A DNA stretch of 8,453 nt from CALSPH01 sp041690035. Lineage in GTDB: Bacteria > Bacteroidota > Bacteroidia > NS11-12g > UBA955. Below the pieces are notes generated by a model. That model did not search any database. It saw only the letters and a list, made by a program, of their open reading frames with translations, and was not told where the DNA came from. How positions within the stretch are numbered: position 1 is the first letter of the stretch; every line of letters begins with the position of its first letter. The DNA lies in assembly GCA_041690035.1 (NCBI GenBank), contig JBDNFC010000097.1, positions 1 through 8,453 on the forward strand. The letters run 5' to 3'. Of this stretch, positions 5,250-8,453 are shown piece by piece. The position numbers and the translations under genes were made by a program.

Positions 5250-6532
5250 TTTACCACAAATCTAACATTGTTACCGCCTGAATTTGCAATATAAATACCT
5301 GATGGCAAATTTTCTAAACTTGCAATATTATTATTAAAGTCTGTTGGGTAAATGGTTTTTACTAATTGGCCTTGAATGTTATAAATAAAAACAATTTGTG
5401 GATTAGTTGCTTTTATCTGAATAATATCAACATTGCTTGGGTTTGGATAAACAAGTATTTGACGATTACTTTCTGCCATATCTAGATTGCTATTATTGCA
5501 TGACAACTGCCCTATTTTTTTAAATAGACGATTCAAATAGTCTGTGGGCACAGGTAAATTATCTGGATCTTGCCCCATTCTTATTACCACCATATTCTGG
5601 CTTGGTATTACAGATACATATTGTCCATCTTTACCAATTCCAGCATACATATCTGAAGGTGCATCAGGTAAAAGAGGTCCATTAAACTGCAGCGTGGTGC
5701 CAGGAAATTTATAGCTTTCTTTGCCATTAAGCCACCATAGGTAGCCATAGCTTTTATTAAGAGTTTGCGAAGTGTTTACACTGGCTTTAATATAGTTGGT
5801 GTCGCCTAGAATTGTAGCGCCATCCCATTTTCCTTTGTTTAAAATTAAGCTGCCAAAGCGGGCCATGCTTCTAGTGGTAGAAAACAATACATTATTAGGA
5901 CTAATGAAAAACCAAGAGCCCGAAATTCCTGTTTTTTGGGTTAGCTCCTGCACCATATATGTATTTATGTTTTTTCCTGTTGCATTTTCTAGCACTGTTC
6001 TTAATAACGAATAAGGTGGATTATGATAATGCCACCCTGTTCCTGCATCTTTCCAATAGGTTAGGCAAATTGGTGCAATACAATCTGCTTGAGTATAATC
6101 TAAGCCAGTAGTCATGCACAATTGGTCTTTTATGCTAATTTTTCCTTCTTGCCCTTGAGTAAGACTAGTCCATCCTTTGCCTAAATGCTGGGATGTGCTG
6201 TCTGAAATATTTAAAAAGCCCTGTTCTTGAGCCTTACCTATTAAAAATGAAACCATGGTTTTTCCTGCACTTGCCCAATACCACGCACTGTCTCTGCCGT
6301 GTCCATTAAAATATTGCTCTAAAACAATTTTACCATCTTTTAATACTATAAAGCCTTTGGTTTTGCCTGAATCTAAAAAATTATATAAGCTAATAATGCT
6401 GTCTTGGCACCATCCCAATGAATTCGGGTTTGTGGTTTCCCATGTTGTGCCTGTTTTTGGAGGAAAGTAGTATTGGCTAAATAGCATGCTTGTAAAACAC
6501 AGAATGATAAGAGTGGATAGGATTTTTTTCAT
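5246..6532 (-). CDS. Secreted serine hydrolase (class C beta-lactamase fold) with T9SS sorting domain
   Basis: Exported hydrolase of 428 residues. Residues 1-20 (MKKILSTLIILCFTSMLFSQ) form a Sec signal peptide, probably cleaved near Gln20. The catalytic domain (about 40-340) belongs to the beta-lactamase/DD-peptidase/esterase superfamily: nucleophile Ser88 and Lys91 in WASAGKTM (the SxxK motif), Tyr169 and Asn171 in WHYHNPPYSLL (the YxN motif), and a third-motif region AGIGKDGQYVSVIP (297-310) resembling the GxGGQ segment of EstB/6-aminohexanoate-dimer-hydrolase relatives rather than the KTG of true beta-lactamases. The C-terminal 70 residues carry a type A T9SS sorting domain: VYPNPS (361-366), IYNIQGQLVK (383-392), LENLPSGIYI (406-415) and a final FVVN. 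It therefore probably goes to the cell surface or outside. Substrate is unknown (ester, amide or peptide); resistance to beta-lactams should not be assumed. A -7 box lies 20 bases upstream. Confidence 0.93.
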   Translation of the reverse strand: MKKILSTLIILCFTSMLFSQYYFPPKTGTTWETTNPNSLGWCQDSIISLYNFLDSGKTKGFIVLKDGKIVLEQYFNGHGRDSAWYWASAGKTMVSFLIGKAQEQGFLNISDSTSQHLGKGWTSLTQGQEGKISIKDQLCMTTGLDYTQADCIAPICLTYWKDAGTGWHYHNPPYSLLRTVLENATGKNINTYMVQELTQKTGISGSWFFISPNNVLFSTTRSMARFGSLILNKGKWDGATILGDTNYIKASVNTSQTLNKSYGYLWWLNGKESYKFPGTTLQFNGPLLPDAPSDMYAGIGKDGQYVSVIPSQNMVVIRMGQDPDNLPVPTDYLNRLFKKIGQLSCNNSNLDMAESNRQILVYPNPSNVDIIQIKATNPQIVFIYNIQGQLVKTIYPTDFNNNIASLENLPSGIYIANSGGNNVRFVVN

Positions 6533-6551
6533 ATTGAATTTTTTGTTTGAC

Positions 6552-6559
6552 CAAAGGTA
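6552..6559 (-). promoter_or_regulatory. Bacteroidota-type -7 promoter box for the serine hydrolase
   Basis: On the - strand the bases read TACCTTTG, a match to TAnnTTTG, ending 19 bases before the ATG of the serine-hydrolase gene. This is the same spacing as the box before the DUF1003-type gene. No clear -33 element is visible. It suggests the hydrolase can be transcribed independently of the acyltransferase gene 80 bases upstream. Confidence 0.5.
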
Positions 6560-6612
6560 ATTAAAAAATGTTGCATGATTTTAAATAATTCTGTTATAAA
6601 AAAAAGATTAAT

Positions 6613-7653
6613 TTAACTACCTTGTAATGGTATTTTTTTCTTTAATTTTAACGCTCTTTTCTCTACCAAATGCCATGATAAGTATGCAAGAATGCAGGAG
6701 ATAAGAAGGCTATAAATCATTAACGAAATATAATTTAGGTTAAAATAATGCATTAAAGTTTGCTGTACCGGAAAACCATAAATATAAATTCCATAAGATA
6801 AATCACCTATTTTGTTTCCGATATCACAAATATAAGGTAAGGTGTTTAATCCCAATAGGATAAATAATAGAGGAAGGGTGATATATTTTGTATAATCAAA
6901 AAAATGAAAAATGAATGATGCAGTTACTAGCAATATAATTAAAATAAGAAATTCTTTTTTTCGAGGCAAATTTTTAAAATTGAGACTTTCTAGCAATGCA
7001 CCTGCGATAAAAAAAATTCCTAAATCAACTAACTGTGCCCCGTTTAATAAAAAATTTATATTCTTTATTTTTTCTAAAAAGTATAAATTACACACTAAAA
7101 GTAAAACGAATGAACCTATGAGAATCAATTTTGTGATGACCACATTTTTGCGAACAAAGATGAGTAATGCCAGTAATAAATACATAGTAAATTCATAAGA
7201 GATTGTCCATAAACTGCCGTTTATTGCAGATTTGTATGGATTGTTTTCAAATATGCCTTCTACTGCATATTGTGTGTAATACAAGGTAAGATTATTGGGT
7301 ATATAAGTTAAAAGAGATTTGTTTAAAAAAAATGGAATGTCACTTTGATATACAAATGGGGCTAAAATTATTGTAAGCAACAACACAATAATTAGCGCTG
7401 GATAAAGCCTTAATATTCTTTTCCAGAAATAATCAAGCAGGCCTGTGCTTCTTTGAAGGCTTTGAAAAATTAAATATCCACTGATTACAAAAAATCCCTT
7501 AACACCTATATATGAAAATAGAGTTTGTCCATTAGTTATTTGATATAAAAAATCGTTTTCAGCATTGCCAGATAATGGGTAGGAGTGAGTGATGATTACA
7601 AACGAAGCAAAAAGAAATCTTAAAAAGTCAAAATTATTGACGCGATAATTCAT
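6613..7653 (-). CDS. OafA/YrhL-type membrane O-acyltransferase (acyltransferase family 3)
   Basis: Polytopic inner-membrane enzyme of 346 residues that transfers acyl groups, usually acetyl, to sugars of surface polysaccharides, lipopolysaccharide or glycolipids. Family hallmarks in order: NFDFLRFLFASFVIITHSYPL (7-27) with presumed catalytic His23; GVKGFFVISGYLIFQ (50-64); WKRILRLYPALIIVL (77-91), the family's R-x-x-R-x-x-P pattern; NGSLWTISYEFTMYLLL (145-161); IGDLSYGIYIYGFPVQQTL near 280-300; and the C-terminal SWHLVEKRAL motif. About ten hydrophobic helices are visible. There is no fused SGNH domain, so it is a standalone AT3 protein. The start at 7653 gives the canonical N-terminus (MNYRVNNFDFLR). 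No glycosyltransferase or polysaccharide genes are in the window, so the acceptor cannot be inferred. The element beginning near 7714 sits just upstream, close to its likely promoter. Confidence 0.93.
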   Translation of the reverse strand: MNYRVNNFDFLRFLFASFVIITHSYPLSGNAENDFLYQITNGQTLFSYIGVKGFFVISGYLIFQSLQRSTGLLDYFWKRILRLYPALIIVLLLTIILAPFVYQSDIPFFLNKSLLTYIPNNLTLYYTQYAVEGIFENNPYKSAINGSLWTISYEFTMYLLLALLIFVRKNVVITKLILIGSFVLLLVCNLYFLEKIKNINFLLNGAQLVDLGIFFIAGALLESLNFKNLPRKKEFLILIILLVTASFIFHFFDYTKYITLPLLFILLGLNTLPYICDIGNKIGDLSYGIYIYGFPVQQTLMHYFNLNYISLMIYSLLISCILAYLSWHLVEKRALKLKKKIPLQGS

Positions 7654-7689
7654 GGTTATTTTTGCTCTTTCTATGCCTTAATTCAAATG

Positions 7690-7697
7690 CAAAACTA
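7690..7697 (-). promoter_or_regulatory. Candidate -7 box for the acyltransferase gene
   Basis: On the - strand the bases read TAGTTTTG, matching TAnnTTTG, 36 bases before the ATG at 7653. The expected -33 region (about 7716-7720) falls inside the presumed left end of the IS1380-type element, so insertion would have replaced it. No good -33 match is seen. Confidence 0.4.
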
Positions 7698-7713
7698 GTT
7701 ATTTTTCATTAAA

Positions 7714-7731
7714 CCTGCATTATGCAAAAGG
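7714..7731 (+). repeat. Proposed left terminal inverted repeat of the IS1380-type element
   Basis: The sequence begins CCTGCATTATGCAAAA and contains the small palindrome TGCAT-T-ATGCA (7716-7726). CC(T)-starting termini are characteristic of IS1380-family elements such as ISEcp1. The matching right repeat cannot be seen, so support is limited to position and first bases. Confidence 0.35.
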
Positions 7732-7794
7732 AAAAGTTGTTAATATTTAAATCGTTGGTATCATTAGATTAGGAAACAAAATAAAAAAAACCAA

Positions 7795-8453
7795 ATGGTT
7801 AATTTACCAATAGAATATTCAGATAAGCAAGTTACTCCCTTTGGTGGTATGAGTTTAATGAAACGCTTTATAGATCAGGCAGGCATCCGAGTGTTTTTAT
7901 CGGAGCTAAATTTGCCATTTCTAGGTTCTAACCGAGGGTTTAATCCTACCCATATTATTTAATCTTTTTGGTTAGGAATATGGACAGGGGCAAGTCGTTA
8001 TATTCATTGTGACTGGCTAAGGTATGACAAAGTTCTTCAAAACATATTTAGATGGGAACAAATGCTTAGTCAATGTACTTATAGTCGGTTTTTTGGTAAG
8101 TTTTCTCAAGTAAGAAATACATAGGTTTTTCCCAAATTACAACATTGGTTTTTAGAGCAGTTGCGCGTTGATAATCTTACAATTGATTTTTAATCACAAT
8201 AACGGAAAACCAAGGCGGCTATATAATTGTAAAGAAAAAAGTAAAAGACAGGCCTAAAGCTGGCGGAAAACTGCTTTTTAATGATTTGCCAGGATACAGA
8301 TTTAGCGGATATGTTACAAATTTAGATTTACCATTAGAGCAGGTATGGAATATATACAACTCTAGGGCAGATTGTGAAAACAGAATTAAAGAACTGAAAG
8401 AAGACTTTGGGCTAGATAGTTTTTGTATGAAAGATTTTTGGGCAACAGAAGCA
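7795..8453 (+). pseudogene. IS1380-family transposase, broken by stops and an internal deletion
   Basis: From ATG at 7795 the product begins MVNLPIEYSDKQVTPFGGM and continues through FWLGIWTGASRYIHCDWLRYDKV and YSRFFGKFSQVRNT, the typical N-terminal half of an IS1380-type DDE transposase. Three stops interrupt this frame: TAA 7960-7962 (after HII, where relatives have Glu), TAG 8122-8124 (after RNT, again usually Glu) and TAA 8191-8193 (after LTIDF, where the first catalytic Asp segment IDFDSTV is expected). Coding resemblance resumes in another frame at about 8193: ITENQGGYIIVKKK, then DRPKAGGKLLF, YVTNLDLPLEQVWNIYNSRADCENRIKELKEDFG and DFWATEA, running off the window end. Relatives have roughly 170 more residues between the two parts, so the middle of the catalytic core, including the second acidic residue, is gone. 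The surviving parts remain very family-like, suggesting recent decay. No active transposase can be made from this copy. Confidence 0.85.

Larger units (their letters stand above)
7714..8453 (+). mobile_element. Decayed IS1380-type insertion sequence, right end outside the window
   Basis: The element is defined by its transposase remnant. The left end is proposed at CCTGCATTATGCA (7714-7726) because IS1380-family ends commonly begin with CC(T), it lies about 80 bases before the transposase start, and it follows directly after the likely acyltransferase promoter region. The preceding TAAA (7710-7713) could be the 4-base target duplication typical of the family, but the other copy and the right inverted repeat are not in the window, so the exact boundary is a proposal. 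Confidence 0.6.

Noticed and set aside
5796..6470. Two + strand frames (5796-6014 and 6255-6470) opposite the serine hydrolase
   Set aside because: Antisense shadows of a gene whose motifs are clear on the - strand.
5246..6532. Calling the serine hydrolase a beta-lactamase resistance gene
   Set aside because: The KTG motif is absent, and the fold family is dominated by esterases and peptidases; no evidence for drug hydrolysis.
6911..7198. 95-codon + strand frame opposite the acyltransferase
   Set aside because: Antisense to membrane-helix codons; composition is what complementing such codons produces.
1..8453. CRISPR arrays, tRNA or rRNA genes, riboswitches, toxin-antitoxin or defence modules
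   Set aside because: No regularly spaced repeats, cloverleaf or rRNA-like blocks, or defence-family motifs were found on reading both strands.

Overview
The window looks like the chromosome of an AT-rich member of the Bacteroidota. Four things support this: a secreted enzyme with a Por/type IX secretion (T9SS) C-terminal sorting domain, start codons with no Shine-Dalgarno sequence, several promoter -7 boxes of the Bacteroidota form TAnnTTTG, and a transposase remnant resembling IS1380-family elements common in that phylum. No RNA genes, CRISPR arrays or replication origins were seen.

Bases 1-3145 (+ strand) hold four closely spaced genes: a medium-chain zinc-type alcohol dehydrogenase, a DJ-1/PfpI-superfamily protein of the Hsp31-like kind, a nitroreductase-family flavoprotein, and a seven-helix membrane protein of the 'MCFS' type. 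Gaps are 54, 24 and 7 bases, so they could be one operon. The three soluble members suggest handling of reactive carbonyls or electrophiles, which is an inference. A second + strand pair follows at 3223-4597: a DUF1003-family protein that appears to have lost its first membrane helix, and a standalone ADP-dependent NAD(P)H-hydrate dehydratase (nnrD). A -7 box lies just ahead of this pair.

Bases 4598-5105 contain no gene I can support. They lead into a short remnant of a Crp/Fnr-type regulator (the C-terminal DNA-binding half only), whose stop codon overlaps the stop of the next gene on the opposite strand.

Bases 5246-7653 (- strand) carry a T9SS-exported serine hydrolase of the class C beta-lactamase fold and, upstream of it, an OafA-type membrane O-acyltransferase. 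The hydrolase has its own -7 box, so the two may be transcribed separately. From about 7714 to the window end is a decayed IS1380-type element: its transposase has three in-frame stops and a large internal deletion, and its right end is outside the window.

I see no convincing new multi-gene system. The most unusual signals are proteins and genes that have lost parts: the alcohol dehydrogenase lacking zinc ligands, the DUF1003 protein lacking a helix, the regulator stub and the broken transposase. Everything here is by reading and recall of family sequences; no alignment or database search was run.
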